The notes beneath the pieces are model-generated. The model saw only the letters and a program-made list of their open reading frames with translations. It searched no databases and had not been told where the DNA came from. The position numbers were made by a program, and so were the translations under genes. Shown in pieces: positions 15,086-24,196 of a stretch of DNA of 64,000 nucleotides (position 1 is the first letter of the stretch; every line of letters starts with the position of its first letter). The DNA lies in assembly GCA_949106495.1 (NCBI GenBank), contig CARYZD010000008.1, positions 1-64,000 of the forward strand, given 5' to 3'. This DNA comes from an uncultured Clostridia bacterium. GTDB lineage: Bacteria; Bacillota; Clostridia; TANB77; CAG-465.

Positions 15086-16384
15086 TTATTTCGATGTTAT
15101 TTTTGAAGATACTCTTTTATTTTCATCTAACTTATCTAAAAACTCTTTTACATCTTTTGAAGTTAAATTATTTAATATTTCTATATCTAAATATACATTA
15201 GTTTTATTTAAAATGGAATCAATTATTCTTCTATAGCTAATATTTAAACTATCTGAACTTAGTATTAACTCACCTATTTTTTTCCTTTTTATTGTATCAA
15301 AAAGCTCTTCATCAATAGGCTCTTTTTTTATCTTTTCAACATAATCTAAAATATCTTTTTCAACCTCATCAATATTAGTACTTGTAGTAGATATTAAAAC
15401 ATGAGAGAAAGATTCACTACCTTCATATTGCATATCTATTGTACTATTTACTTTTCCAAGATTATATTCTTTTTCAAAAAAATCTGATTGCTTTGAAAAA
15501 TACATATCTGATATAATACTTACAAGTATCTCATTTTTAGTAATATCTTTTCCATTTGCTAAATCAAGTTTATAACCTAAACATATTTGTGGTAAATATA
15601 TTTCCATTTTCTGTGTAATATCTTTCTGTGCTATTTCACTAGGTTCTTTTTCTATAAATTTCTTTATTTCTTCTTTAGAAAAATTGTTTGATTCATATTT
15701 TTTTATATTTTTATCTATAATTTTAAATGTTTCATCAACATCAACATCTCCAACAACAATAAAGAACATATTTTGTGGACTGTAGAAAGTATTATAACAA
15801 GTATATAGTAAATCTTTTGTAATATGAGATATAGATTCTATTGTACCTGCAATATCAATTCTAACAGGATTAACTTGATACATAGCTCTTAATGCATTAA
15901 AATATACTTTAAAACTAGGATCATCATCATACATACTAATTTCTTGACCTATTATTCCTTGTTCCTTCTGAACATTTTCATCAGTAAAATAAGGTTCTTT
16001 TATAAGTTTTACAAGCATCTCAATTGATTCTTCAAACTTTTCAGAGGTTTCAAAATAATAAACTGTTTGGTCAAATGAAGTATACGCATTTGAAGAAACT
16101 CCCATTTTTGAAAACAAATCTAAAGCATTTGCACCTTCTTTTTCAAATAGTTTATGCTCAAGAAAATGTGCTATACCATCTGGAACCTTCATTCTTTCGC
16201 CAGTTGTAATATCTATAAAATCGTTAACAACTGAACCATACTTTGTACCAAATAATCCAATCTTTTTATTGAATCCTTTTTTCTTACAAATAAATACTTG
16301 TAAACCATTATCTAAAACAGTACTAAATGTGCTTTCACCAAGTTCTTCTGAAACTTCTAAACCAATTTTATTCATTAACAACAC
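15086..16384 (-). CDS. M16-family peptidase, YfmH type
   Basis: The 432-residue zinc peptidase of the pitrilysin family has the inverted zinc motif HxxEH in GIAHFLEHKLFE (residues about 72-83) and a downstream Glu in the helix near EQGIIGQEISMYDD. It is the catalytic member of the pair annotated in Firmicutes as associated with EF-P modification (YfmH). The upstream partner lacks the motif, and the genes overlap by 17 bp. The two probably form a heterodimer. The substrate is not established. Confidence 0.85.
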   Translation of the reverse strand: MLLMNKIGLEVSEELGESTFSTVLDNGLQVFICKKKGFNKKIGLFGTKYGSVVNDFIDITTGERMKVPDGIAHFLEHKLFEKEGANALDLFSKMGVSSNAYTSFDQTVYYFETSEKFEESIEMLVKLIKEPYFTDENVQKEQGIIGQEISMYDDDPSFKVYFNALRAMYQVNPVRIDIAGTIESISHITKDLLYTCYNTFYSPQNMFFIVVGDVDVDETFKIIDKNIKKYESNNFSKEEIKKFIEKEPSEIAQKDITQKMEIYLPQICLGYKLDLANGKDITKNEILVSIISDMYFSKQSDFFEKEYNLGKVNSTIDMQYEGSESFSHVLISTTSTNIDEVEKDILDYVEKIKKEPIDEELFDTIKRKKIGELILSSDSLNISYRRIIDSILNKTNVYLDIEILNNLTSKDVKEFLDKLDENKRVSSKITSK

Positions 16385-17612
16385 CTCCTAGTACAAAAAT
16401 TTTTCTAACACTAATTTTATTTGCAACATTAATAATATCTTGTAACGTTACTTTACTCATCTTTTCTCTCATTTTATCTACTTCTAAGTAATCATCATTA
16501 AAAGAAATAATATTTGAAAGTTTCATCTTTGCCATAGCAATTTTTGAATCTTTCCAGTCTAATAAATCCGCCATTAAACTATCTTTTGCACTAGTAAATT
16601 CTTCTTGTGTGATTTTTCCTTCTTTAATATCATCAATTTGATTAATTATTAATTCAGTTGCTTTCTTATAATCATCTTTATTAATACCAGCATAAATTAT
16701 AATAATATCTTTAAATCTATAAAATCTAGATCTTACCGTATATGCCAAAGATGCCTTTTCCCTTACATTTTGAAATAGCTTAGATGAAGGAGTAGTTCCA
16801 AGTATAGCATTATATAAATTTAAAGCATAGAAATCATTTGGATTACAATTTTCTACAGAAAGTCCAATAGATAATACGCTTTGAACTGTATCTTGATACT
16901 CGATAACTTCTTCGGCTTTACCATCATAATTATTTTTAATATTATAATTTAATTCTGCTAAAGTTTTCTTTGAAATATCTTGTTTACCAAAAACATCTAT
17001 AATTTTTTTATCTATATCATCATATTCTGTAAGATTACCTGAAACAATAATAGTAACACAGCTTTTTATTAATTCCTGATATGTTTGTTTTAAAATTTCT
17101 TTATTAATTTCTTTTACTACGTTTTCTTCACCATATAAATAAGTACCAAATGGAGTATCTTTACACATTAACTCCTCTGCTTTTTGAATACCATATCTAA
17201 GTTTTTCATCTTTTCTTTCGTTTATTCTCTCTAAAATAAATTCTTTTTCTCTTTCAATATTTGCTTCTGACCAATCTGTTGGATTATATATCATTTCATA
17301 TAAAAATTCTAATATATTATTTAAAAGCTCTTCTTTATTTGGTAAGAATTTTTTATTGATAAATTCAATTCTAAATTCTAAATTATATAAATCTCCATAC
17401 TTTTCTATATTTACATCATAGTTTGCACCATATAACAAATTAAGATATTGTTCAATCTGTTTTTGACTTTCATATTTTTTAGATGTTTTAGCCATTAATG
17501 ATGCTAAAACTGCATTGTTAGATAAAGCTTTAGTATTACCTAATTCCATAGTAAAATTATATGATATATATATACTTTTAAATTTATCATTATTAATTTT
17601 ATATATTTTCAT
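16368..17612 (-). CDS. M16-family peptidase homologue, YfmF type (non-catalytic)
   Basis: The 414-residue M16 fold protein has no HxxEH motif where the catalytic paralogue has it. It keeps the R/Y-type C-terminal segment (REKASLAYTVRSRFYRFKD) that completes the active site of the partner. Such pairs act like the alpha/beta subunits of mitochondrial processing peptidase. It overlaps the YfmH-type gene by 17 bp and is preceded by a terminator after the yqeY-like gene, so a promoter probably lies within 17613-17640. Function beyond peptide processing is inferred. Confidence 0.82.
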   Translation of the reverse strand: MKIYKINNDKFKSIYISYNFTMELGNTKALSNNAVLASLMAKTSKKYESQKQIEQYLNLLYGANYDVNIEKYGDLYNLEFRIEFINKKFLPNKEELLNNILEFLYEMIYNPTDWSEANIEREKEFILERINERKDEKLRYGIQKAEELMCKDTPFGTYLYGEENVVKEINKEILKQTYQELIKSCVTIIVSGNLTEYDDIDKKIIDVFGKQDISKKTLAELNYNIKNNYDGKAEEVIEYQDTVQSVLSIGLSVENCNPNDFYALNLYNAILGTTPSSKLFQNVREKASLAYTVRSRFYRFKDIIIIYAGINKDDYKKATELIINQIDDIKEGKITQEEFTSAKDSLMADLLDWKDSKIAMAKMKLSNIISFNDDYLEVDKMREKMSKVTLQDIINVANKISVRKIFVLGGVVNE

Positions 17613-17636
17613 CTTAAACCTCTCTTTCTATGAAAA

Positions 17637-17661
17637 TGAGCCAAGGTTTATACTTGGCTCA
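17637..17661 (-). terminator. terminator after the YqeY gene
   Basis: TGAGCCAAG pairs with CTTGGCTCA around a 7-base loop, followed on the minus strand by TTTTC. It separates yqeY from the M16 pair. Confidence 0.7.
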
Positions 17662-17667
17662 CTATTA

Positions 17668-18111
17668 TTACATACTAGCAAGTTTTTCTTTTACAATATC
17701 ACTTACTAATTTTCCATCTGCTTTACCAGCTGTTTTTGGTCTTAATATTGACATTACTTTTCCCATATCTCTAGGAGATGTAGCACCAGATTCAAAAATA
17801 GCTTGTGATACTAAGTTAGAAATTTCATCTTCTGTTAATTGTTCAGGTAAATATTTAGATAAAATTTCCACTTCTTTTTTTAAGTTTTCTGCAATATCTT
17901 CTCTTCCAGCTTCTTCATATTCTTTAACTGATTCTTTTCTTTTTTTAACTTCTTTTGCAACAATTGCACAAATTTCATCATCATTTAATGTTTTTTGATT
18001 ATCTTTTTCAAATTGAAGTATTGCTGCTCTTAACATAGTAATTGTATCTTTTTTTAATGTATCCTTATTTCTCATAGCCTCTTTTAAATCTTGTAATAAT
18101 TCTTCTTTCAT
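17668..18111 (-). CDS. GatB/YqeY-domain protein
   Basis: The 147-residue, fully helical protein matches the YqeY family throughout (LRAAILQFEKDNQKTLND, KKRKESVKEYEEAGRED, EILSKYLPEQLTEDEI, SPRDMGKVMSIL). The fold is the tRNA-binding tail domain of GatB/GatE, suggesting a role with tRNA or aminoacyl-tRNA. Its exact role is unsettled. Full length for the family (about 148). It lies 39 bp downstream of the TagO/WecA-like gene, in the same direction. Confidence 0.85.
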   Translation of the reverse strand: MKEELLQDLKEAMRNKDTLKKDTITMLRAAILQFEKDNQKTLNDDEICAIVAKEVKKRKESVKEYEEAGREDIAENLKKEVEILSKYLPEQLTEDEISNLVSQAIFESGATSPRDMGKVMSILRPKTAGKADGKLVSDIVKEKLASM

Positions 18112-18150
18112 TATATATTATCTCCCTTCTTTAATATTATATGAAATAAT

Positions 18151-19224
18151 TTAAGGATTATTTGCCTTGAAATTATTATTTACTGTTTCATCACCTTTTA
18201 AATCTCTTGATTTAATCATACTTGCAATCCATAATGATATAAATATTGTTGACATACAAACAAGTAATCCTAATTTCCATACATCTTGAGTAATTAAGAA
18301 AACTGCAAGTATGCATAATGTACTTGTAACTGTATAAAGAATAAGTACTGATTGTCTTTGCGTAAACCCTGCTTTAATTAATCTATGATGTACATGTCCA
18401 CCATCTGGTGCAAATAATGGTTTTCTTTTAATTGCTCTTCTTACCATAGCAAAAATAGTATCAAATATAGGTACACCAAGTATTAATACTGGTGATAAGT
18501 ATTCAACTGTTGTATATCCTCTTGAAAAACCAAGAATAGTTACTATTGACATTGTAAATCCTAAGAAGTTAGAACTACAGTCACCCATAAACGTTTTAGC
18601 AGGATTAAAATTATATGGTAAAAATCCAATTCCAGCTCCAACTATTGCTGCTGTTATAATTATTGCTTCTAAACTTGCTGAAGTAGATATAAATAACATT
18701 AATAGCGATAATGAAGATATTGATGTTATACCTGCAGCTAGTCCATCAAGACCATCAATTAAATTCATTGCATTTTGTACTGTTATAATCCATAAAAATG
18801 TTACTGGAAATGAAAAATATCCTAATTGTAAATTTCCAATATTTTCTATTTTAATTCCAAATAAAAAAACAACAATAATAGATGCAAGTTCAAATATAAA
18901 TTTATATTTTGCTCTTAATGAAAATATGTCATCAATAATTCCCATTGTAAAAATTAAAATAGCTCCAAGAAAATATCCTAAAAATTGCATATTAAATGCA
19001 ATTGATGGAACGTCTTTTGTTATCACATAATACACCAATAACGCTATCATTGAAGAAACAAATATGGCTACTCCTCCACATCTAGGCATTGGCTTTGAAT
19101 GAACTCTTCTACTGTCTTTTGGTACATCAACAAGTCCATGTTTTTTACACATAGAAATTACAAAAGGAGTAATTATTAAGCAACATATAAAAGCTATAAT
19201 GGTTACACTATAAACTATTGTCAT
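18151..19224 (-). CDS. undecaprenyl-phosphate sugar-1-phosphate transferase, TagO/WecA type
   Basis: The 357-residue polytopic membrane enzyme transfers (usually) GlcNAc-1-phosphate from UDP-GlcNAc to undecaprenyl phosphate. This is the first step of wall teichoic acid or other wall polysaccharide synthesis. Family motifs: Asp pair in GIIDDIFSLRAKYKF, the catalytic NAMNLIDGLDGLAAG and the UDP-sugar motif GGHVHHRLI near residue 283. About ten membrane segments are visible. The start overlaps the rpiB-like gene by 17 bp. It could prime the wall polymer that the LCP protein (56297-57250) attaches. Confidence 0.9.
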   Translation of the reverse strand: MTIVYSVTIIAFICCLIITPFVISMCKKHGLVDVPKDSRRVHSKPMPRCGGVAIFVSSMIALLVYYVITKDVPSIAFNMQFLGYFLGAILIFTMGIIDDIFSLRAKYKFIFELASIIVVFLFGIKIENIGNLQLGYFSFPVTFLWIITVQNAMNLIDGLDGLAAGITSISSLSLLMLFISTSASLEAIIITAAIVGAGIGFLPYNFNPAKTFMGDCSSNFLGFTMSIVTILGFSRGYTTVEYLSPVLILGVPIFDTIFAMVRRAIKRKPLFAPDGGHVHHRLIKAGFTQRQSVLILYTVTSTLCILAVFLITQDVWKLGLLVCMSTIFISLWIASMIKSRDLKGDETVNNNFKANNP

Positions 19225-19675
19225 ATTCTACACCATCCTTTTGTGATTTTTCTATTTTTGCTATTTTATCTACTCTTCTTTGATGTCTTTCTCCTGCAAA
19301 TTCAGTATTAATAAATTCATCTACAATACTTAATACATTTTCTATTTTGAGTCTTGCTCCTAAACATAAAACATTTGCATCATTATCTTTTCTTGTCATT
19401 TGAGCCATATACTTATCTGTGCATACTGCTGCCCTTATACCATTTACTTTATTACAAGCAATAGATATCCCTATACCAGTACCACAAATTGCAATACCTA
19501 TGTCTTTTTCTTTTAAAACATTTTTGCATACAATATATGCTATATCTGGATAATCATCCCCTGTTTGATCTTTAAAATCTGTAACATCTTTTACTATTAT
19601 CTCTTTAGAATTTAAGTGAGAAATCACTTTTCTTTTAAGTTCTATTCCAGTATGGTCTGATCCAATAACTATCAT
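19208..19675 (-). CDS. rpiB: ribose-5-phosphate isomerase B
   Basis: The 155-residue RpiB/LacAB protein interconverts ribose-5-phosphate and ribulose-5-phosphate. The motif GSDHTGIELKRKV is at residues 4-16, the phosphate-binding CGTGIGISIACNK at about 66-78 and the basic C-terminal stretch FAGERHQRRVDKI at the phosphate site. Length is typical. It sits 13 bp after the LMW phosphatase gene, overlaps the TagO gene and is co-transcribed with both. The rpiB/LMW-PTP/TagO neighbourhood is common in Firmicutes. Confidence 0.88.
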   Translation of the reverse strand: MIVIGSDHTGIELKRKVISHLNSKEIIVKDVTDFKDQTGDDYPDIAYIVCKNVLKEKDIGIAICGTGIGISIACNKVNGIRAAVCTDKYMAQMTRKDNDANVLCLGARLKIENVLSIVDEFINTEFAGERHQRRVDKIAKIEKSQKDGVEYDNSL

Positions 19676-19688
19676 ATTTTCACTTCCT

Positions 19689-20147
19689 TTATATTTTTTC
19701 TAGAAGTCTATCCACACATTCAACAATTTCTTTTGCACATGCATCATATATTTTAAGATTGTATCCCCATGGATCATCTATGTCTATATTTTCTATATCT
19801 TTTCCATAAACGTATTCTTTTAGTGTGAAAACTTTTTCTTTCATCTTTGGAAAAAATACTAAAAAATTGAATTTATGTTGTTCAGTCATACAAAGAATCA
19901 AATCATAATTTTCAACATCAATATCAAACATACTTGTTGCTCTATGAGGAATAAGATTTACTTCATATTTCTTCATAACAGAGATTGCATTTTTAGTTGA
20001 AATATCTCCAGTCACAGCAGATGTACCACATGATGATACTACAATATCATTTTGTCTTTTTAAATCATAAAGTTTACTCTGGCAATAATGATGAGCCATT
20101 GCACTTCTACAAATATTACCTGTACATACAAACATAATATTTTTCAT
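19689..20147 (-). CDS. low-molecular-weight protein-tyrosine/arginine phosphatase
   Basis: The 152-residue protein has the signature loop C-x5-R as FVCTGNICRSAMA (residues 6-18) and the general-acid Asp in DIDDPWGYN (about 116-124). I start at the ATG at 20147 after TGGAGGAAATAAT. An in-frame ATG at 20186 has no ribosome site. Candidates for its role are YwlE-like arginine phosphatase or capsule-kinase phosphatase; with a CpsD kinase in the window, the latter is possible. It leads the operon with rpiB and the TagO-like gene. Confidence 0.82.
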   Translation of the reverse strand: MKNIMFVCTGNICRSAMAHHYCQSKLYDLKRQNDIVVSSCGTSAVTGDISTKNAISVMKKYEVNLIPHRATSMFDIDVENYDLILCMTEQHKFNFLVFFPKMKEKVFTLKEYVYGKDIENIDIDDPWGYNLKIYDACAKEIVECVDRLLEKI

Positions 20148-20404
20148 ATTATTTCCTCCAAATAATAACCAAAATAATCTTATCACATTTAACTTTTAAA
20201 GTCAATCTAACTATACTTATTACACTGTTTTAATTACTTTTATATTAATATTCTTTATCATTTATAAATAATTAAACTATACATATAAAAGTTTTTATAT
20301 AAAATACAAATTATGCACATATTACTAGTGTTTGTACATTATTTTTATGTTGATTATTTTATCTTTATATGATAGTATACTTTTATATAATAGGAGGAAA
20401 AAAT

Positions 20405-20944
20405 ATGGTAGATAATATAAAGAAATATGAAAAAACATCTATTGCTACTTCAATTTTACTTATAATTTTCTCTATGTTTTTAATATTTAAACCTGAAGCA
20501 TCACTTAATTTTATAGTAATTGTTATTGGTGCTTTTATGGCATTAGTAGGGATAATACATATGGTATCATATTTTACATCAAATAAAGAGTTTAGAGCAA
20601 TGAGTACTGAATTAATTGAAGGTACAATGTATGCGGTAATAGGTATTTTTTTAATTTTTAAACCTAATATACTTAATGAATTTCTAGGTGTAATTGTAGG
20701 AGCATGGCAAATAATACAATTTATTATTAAATTTCAATTTGCATTTAATCTAAAATCTGTATCATCTGCAACATGGTCTCTTATGCTTATTAGTTCTTTA
20801 CTTCATTTAGTATTTGGAATTATTATGATAATTAATCCATTTGCTTCAATAGTTGCAATTACAACAATTGCAGGAATTATATTACTTGTTACTGAAATTG
20901 GAAATATAGCAGAATCAGTATATTTACTTATAAAAGTAGATTAA
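20405..20944 (+). CDS. HdeD/DUF308 family membrane protein
   Basis: The 179-residue protein has about six membrane segments in three hairpins with the repeated pattern seen in HdeD (LLIIFSMFLIFKPEASLNFI and AVIGIFLIFKPNILNEFLGV are internal repeats). I start at the ATG at 20405, after ATAGGAGGAAAAAAT; the ATG at 20369 lies upstream of that site. It is monocistronic, preceded by about 250 bp of non-coding DNA. HdeD helps acid resistance in E. coli, but in Firmicutes the role is unknown. Confidence 0.8.
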   Translation: MVDNIKKYEKTSIATSILLIIFSMFLIFKPEASLNFIVIVIGAFMALVGIIHMVSYFTSNKEFRAMSTELIEGTMYAVIGIFLIFKPNILNEFLGVIVGAWQIIQFIIKFQFAFNLKSVSSATWSLMLISSLLHLVFGIIMIINPFASIVAITTIAGIILLVTEIGNIAESVYLLIKVD

Positions 20945-20946
20945 TT

Positions 20947-20984
20947 AAAAGAGCAAAGTAAGTTTCTATTTACTTTGCTCTTTT
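20947..20984. terminator. bidirectional terminator
   Basis: AAAAGAGCAAAGTAA pairs with TTACTTTGCTCTTTT around a short loop. It serves the DUF308 gene and the convergent UDG-family gene, and overlaps the stop of the latter. Confidence 0.85.
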
Positions 20985-21622
20985 TCTATAATATACTTAA
21001 TATCTTCTACAGCTAAATCAATATTTCTCATTCCATTTCCTATTGGATAAAAAACAGAATACACTGGATAAACATTTTTATCTATTTCAATTTCAAATTC
21101 TTCTTTTCTAACACTTTTAACACATATTTTTTTATTCAGAAAAATACTACTAACTTGATTTCCAAACACAATTATTTTCTTTGGTTTTACTATTTGAATC
21201 TCTTTATATAAAAGTTCTAAATACTTTCTAAGAACTTTATCTGAAAGTGGTCTTGCATCAATTTGAGTGCACTTTCCCAAATTTGTAATATATATTTTTT
21301 TGTTCTCAATTTCTTTATAAACTTCATCTGCAAATTCCTCTGTCCATTCGTTAGGTTTCATTGATTGTATCTTATCATATAATTCTTCTTCTAATAATCC
21401 CACTTTATAAAATAATTTCCAAATATTTTTGGTTCCAATCCATGGAGACCTTCTTCCTTTCCATTCTTTAGTTGTTGCAATATTTTTTCCTGTTGGATTC
21501 ATAAAAACAAAACATATATCTGGATTGTTTTCACAGCCACCATTATATATAGATGAGAGTGTTGGTTCTCCATATTCAAGTTGCAATTTATCATAATAGG
21601 TATTTAAATCTTTAACTTTCAC
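20966..21622 (-). CDS. uracil-DNA glycosylase superfamily protein
   Basis: The 218-residue protein has UDG-fold motifs: FVFMNPTGKN near residue 33 (active-site motif 1 position), ITNLGKCTQIDARPL (about 115-129), VKPKKIIVFGNQVSSIFL (beta strand and helix) and a late motif PIGNGMRN (about 192) in the position of the His-containing intercalation loop. Motif 1 differs from canonical family 4 enzymes and I see no clear iron-sulfur Cys set. It is therefore either a divergent DNA glycosylase or a UDG-fold protein with another role. The upstream Panacea-like gene is separated by a hairpin. Confidence 0.65.
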   Translation of the reverse strand: MKVKDLNTYYDKLQLEYGEPTLSSIYNGGCENNPDICFVFMNPTGKNIATTKEWKGRRSPWIGTKNIWKLFYKVGLLEEELYDKIQSMKPNEWTEEFADEVYKEIENKKIYITNLGKCTQIDARPLSDKVLRKYLELLYKEIQIVKPKKIIVFGNQVSSIFLNKKICVKSVRKEEFEIEIDKNVYPVYSVFYPIGNGMRNIDLAVEDIKYIIEKEQSK

Positions 21623-21670
21623 AGTAATTCTCCTTTATATTATTATATAACATGTTTTTTAAAAAAAATA

Positions 21671-21692
21671 AAGAGTTCATTTCTGAACTCTA
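21671..21692 (-). terminator. terminator after the Panacea-like gene
   Basis: AGAGTTCA pairs with TGAACTCT, with a T-run following on the minus strand. It overlaps the stop codon of the frameshifted gene. Confidence 0.7.
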
Positions 21693-22167
21693 ATTATTCT
21701 GAAGAAATTTATCTTCAAACCATTGCTTAGTCACATTTTTAGGGATATTAATAGAATAGTAAATATATGTATATAATACCTCAGGAATCCTATATATGAG
21801 ATTTATAGGTGAGTCTTCTGAAAAAATTAATTCTCTTATTTTTAGGTCCGATAATTTTCCAAACATATTATATACATCTAAAATCAATCTCTTTTTTTCA
21901 TTACTTATTTCTTTTCCCATTTGTAATTGTGTTTTATTTAATAAAATATTTTGATTATCACCAAAAAAGCTTTTAATTTCTTTTATATAAATTCCGTACC
22001 ATATTAACTTTAAATTGCTCTTTAAATAAATAAGGCTCATCATTTATGCACATATAATATGCCTCAATTAAATAAAGCAAGTTCGTAAGTCTACTTACTG
22101 ATATTTCTTTAAATCTATCTTGATGTAACCCGATTAAATAATATGAATCTTCAATAATTTGGCTCAT
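21690..22167 (-). CDS. Panacea (DUF4065)-type antitoxin-like protein, read through a +1 shift at CGG
   Basis: Two overlapping ORFs form one protein of about 158 residues if the ribosome skips the C of the in-frame CGG at 21994-21996 (codon 58). The first part carries VSRLTNLLYLIEAYYMCINDE, the Panacea opening helix (RLxKLLYxxxAxxLxxxxxE). After the shift the sequence continues V-G-I-Y-I-K-E-I, aligning the restored Gly with the conserved G of the family W-x-x-GPV segment. In zero frame translation would end seven codons after CGG. AAAGGAGGTAATAATT precedes the ATG. Panacea proteins neutralise diverse toxins; no toxin gene is obvious next to it. Alternatively it is a decayed gene, but three other genes break at the same codon. 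Confidence 0.65.
21994..21996 (-). other. in-frame CGG at +1 frame junction (site 1)
   Basis: Zero frame reads ATG GTA CGG AAT. The continuing frame reads GTA (C) GGA ATT TAT. It is one of only four in-frame CGG codons in the window, all at +1 junctions. Confidence 0.8.
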
Positions 22168-22284
22168 AATTATTACCTCCTTTACAATTAATTAATCATT
22201 TAAATTGTTAAAAATCAACTAGGTCCAATTATTATATCATAGCTTAAATGTAAAAAAAGAAGATTTGTGTTAAATCTTCTTAAT

Positions 22285-23031
22285 TTATCCTTCTTTTCTT
22301 TTTTGGGATTTATATACAAATTTACTTAAAATATTATTAGGTACAATCTTTGCAAAAAACCTTACTAGTTTAATTGTTAATCCTGGAGTAATATCCACCC
22401 TTCCTTTTAACATTTGATTTACTGTATATTTTGCAACGTAATCACTAGATAATGAATTAAGTTCAAATTTTACATTAGCGACATTATTAAAATTTGTTCT
22501 AACAGGACCCGGATTTAATGTACCAACTTTTACATTTAATTTATCCTTTTTAAGCTCTTCATTAATAGATACAGATAAGTTATACACATAATGTTTAGAT
22601 GAGTAATATGTTGCCATAAGAGGACCTGGTAAATGTCCTGCAATAGATGAAACATTTAATATATATCCATTATTCTTTTCTATCATATCTTTTAAAAATA
22701 ATTTTGTTAATATATGTACTGCTACTATATTAGTTTGTATTAATTGTATTTCTCTTTCCAAATCTGAGTTTTGAAATTTACCAAAAACTCCAAAGCCAGC
22801 ATTATTTACTAATATATCTACATATCCAACCATTTCATGAAGCTTGATACAATTTTCCTTAATACTTATATCCATTGGTATTATTTGAACATTATTTAGT
22901 TCTTTTTTTATTTTAATAAGTTTTTCTTCATTTCTTGCAACAAGAATAACATCATAACCCCTACTTGATAATTCTTTTGCAATATCTCTACCAATTCCTG
23001 AAGATGCTCCTGTTATTAAAGCTTTTGCCAT
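22285..23031 (-). CDS. short-chain dehydrogenase/reductase
   Basis: The 248-residue classical SDR oxidoreductase has the cofactor motif TGxxxGIG in ITGASSGIGRDIA (residues 6-18), NNAGFGVFG (about 85-93), the catalytic Ser in NVSSIAGHLPG and the YxxxK dyad in TYYSSKHYVYNLS (about 146-158). An Arg after the second beta strand (VARNEEKL) suggests NADP(H). The substrate cannot be told; the C-terminus is basic. It is monocistronic, with a T-rich region after it. Confidence 0.88.
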   Translation of the reverse strand: MAKALITGASSGIGRDIAKELSSRGYDVILVARNEEKLIKIKKELNNVQIIPMDISIKENCIKLHEMVGYVDILVNNAGFGVFGKFQNSDLEREIQLIQTNIVAVHILTKLFLKDMIEKNNGYILNVSSIAGHLPGPLMATYYSSKHYVYNLSVSINEELKKDKLNVKVGTLNPGPVRTNFNNVANVKFELNSLSSDYVAKYTVNQMLKGRVDITPGLTIKLVRFFAKIVPNNILSKFVYKSQKRKEG

Positions 23032-23090
23032 AATATACCCCCTATATTACAATTAATATAATACCAAGAAATATATAAATTAACAACAAA

Positions 23091-23513
23091 TTATATATTA
23101 TTTAATAATATACTATCTATTTCTTCATATAATTGTTTTATATTTTTTATACTGTTTTCTTCATTAAGTTTATTTAACTTATCCTCTATTTTTTTATTAT
23201 CTACAACTTCAAATGCAGCAATTCTAATTAAAAAAAGCTTTAGAAGTCCCATCATAGTATTGATATCTTTTTTAGGACTATCTACAAATTTATCTACTTT
23301 ATCTTCTAATTTTTCTTCGTATAAATAATATTTAAGCTCATTTAATTTAGTATAATATTTGTTTTCTAAATCTTTATATACTTTTTCTTTATATTTTAAA
23401 TTATCTTCTTGAACTATTGCACCATCAATAATTACAATATCTTTTAAAATATCTCTGATTTCTTCTGAATCAATTTCTTTTATTTTTTTGTATATTTCTT
23501 CTGTTTGTTCCAT
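23091..23513 (-). CDS. hypothetical helical protein, tandem paralogue B
   Basis: The 140-residue acidic/basic helical protein shares its organisation with the gene directly upstream: RDILKDIVIIDGAIVQ and YKEKVYKDLENKYY match DVLKDINIIDFAIL and YKTNVYNRMIDKY in spacing. The C-termini also align (EEIDSILLNNI with EDIDEDILSCLRNSI). It therefore arose by tandem duplication. No catalytic motif, no membrane segment, no family recognised. It is 8 bp downstream of its paralogue in one operon. Confidence 0.65.
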   Translation of the reverse strand: MEQTEEIYKKIKEIDSEEIRDILKDIVIIDGAIVQEDNLKYKEKVYKDLENKYYTKLNELKYYLYEEKLEDKVDKFVDSPKKDINTMMGLLKLFLIRIAAFEVVDNKKIEDKLNKLNEENSIKNIKQLYEEIDSILLNNI

Positions 23514-23521
23514 AATACCTC

Positions 23522-23986
23522 CTATATACTGTTTCTAAGGCAAGACAATATATCCTCATCTATGTCCTCCAATCTACTATTTAATGTATTTATATCTGAA
23601 ATATCATCACTAAGTGTATATTTCTTCATATATAAATCAATACCTTCAACAACATTTTCCTCTGCTATTTTTCTTACACACATATATCCACTACATCTTA
23701 TTATCCACCTTCTAAGCACACTCAAACTATTTCTTATTATTGATTCTTCAGATAAATTAGTAACTACTAAATTATTTGAAGATATCTCCATAGCTTTTCC
23801 AAAACCAATTCTATCTAAATCATAAACATACTTATCTATCATTCTATTATATACATTTGTCTTATATATAACGTCTGAACTTAAAATAGCAAAATCTATT
23901 ATATTTATATCTTTAAGAACATCTGTCATATAATATTCTAGTTTAGTTTTTAAAATTAAATCATATATACTTTCTATATTTTCCAT
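23522..23986 (-). CDS. hypothetical helical protein, tandem paralogue A
   Basis: The 154-residue protein is the upstream member of a duplicated pair. I start at the ATG at 23986 after TGGAGGTATACT; the listed upstream Met at 24001 has no ribosome site. The central region differs from its neighbour by carrying RRWIIRCSGYMCVRKIAEEN, more basic and with two Cys. Duplicated, divergent partners in one operon often form hetero-oligomers. Function unknown. Confidence 0.65.
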   Translation of the reverse strand: MENIESIYDLILKTKLEYYMTDVLKDINIIDFAILSSDVIYKTNVYNRMIDKYVYDLDRIGFGKAMEISSNNLVVTNLSEESIIRNSLSVLRRWIIRCSGYMCVRKIAEENVVEGIDLYMKKYTLSDDISDINTLNSRLEDIDEDILSCLRNSI

Positions 23987-24134
23987 AGTATACCTCCACA
24001 TGAAACAAATTATACTCTAATTAGTATAGGTTTCAATATTATAGACAAAAGTTGTAAAAAGAAGACAATTTGATTTAATTTACCATTTTTTTGGGACAAT
24101 TTTGTAGAAAATAGTATTTTATCTTTTAAAATTA

Positions 24135-24163
24135 TTGACATTTAATGGAAACTATAGTAAGAT
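24135..24163 (+). promoter_or_regulatory. sigma-A-type promoter of the AgrC-like gene
   Basis: TTGACA, 17 bp, TAAGAT. The start of transcription would fall near the small GCAC-CGTT-GTGC hairpin at 24165-24176, just upstream of the ribosome site. Confidence 0.65.
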
Positions 24164-24196
24164 TGCACCGTTGTGCAAAAAGGAAGGGGATTATTA

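Noticed and set aside
14892..15236. Plus-strand ORF antisense to the yfmH-like gene and the Spo0E-like gene
   Set aside because: No ribosome site and composition typical of an antisense shadow.
24002..24196. AgrD-like peptide gene upstream of the AgrC-like kinase
   Set aside because: No short ORF with a ribosome site and a Cys/Ser-containing thiolactone-type core in either strand.
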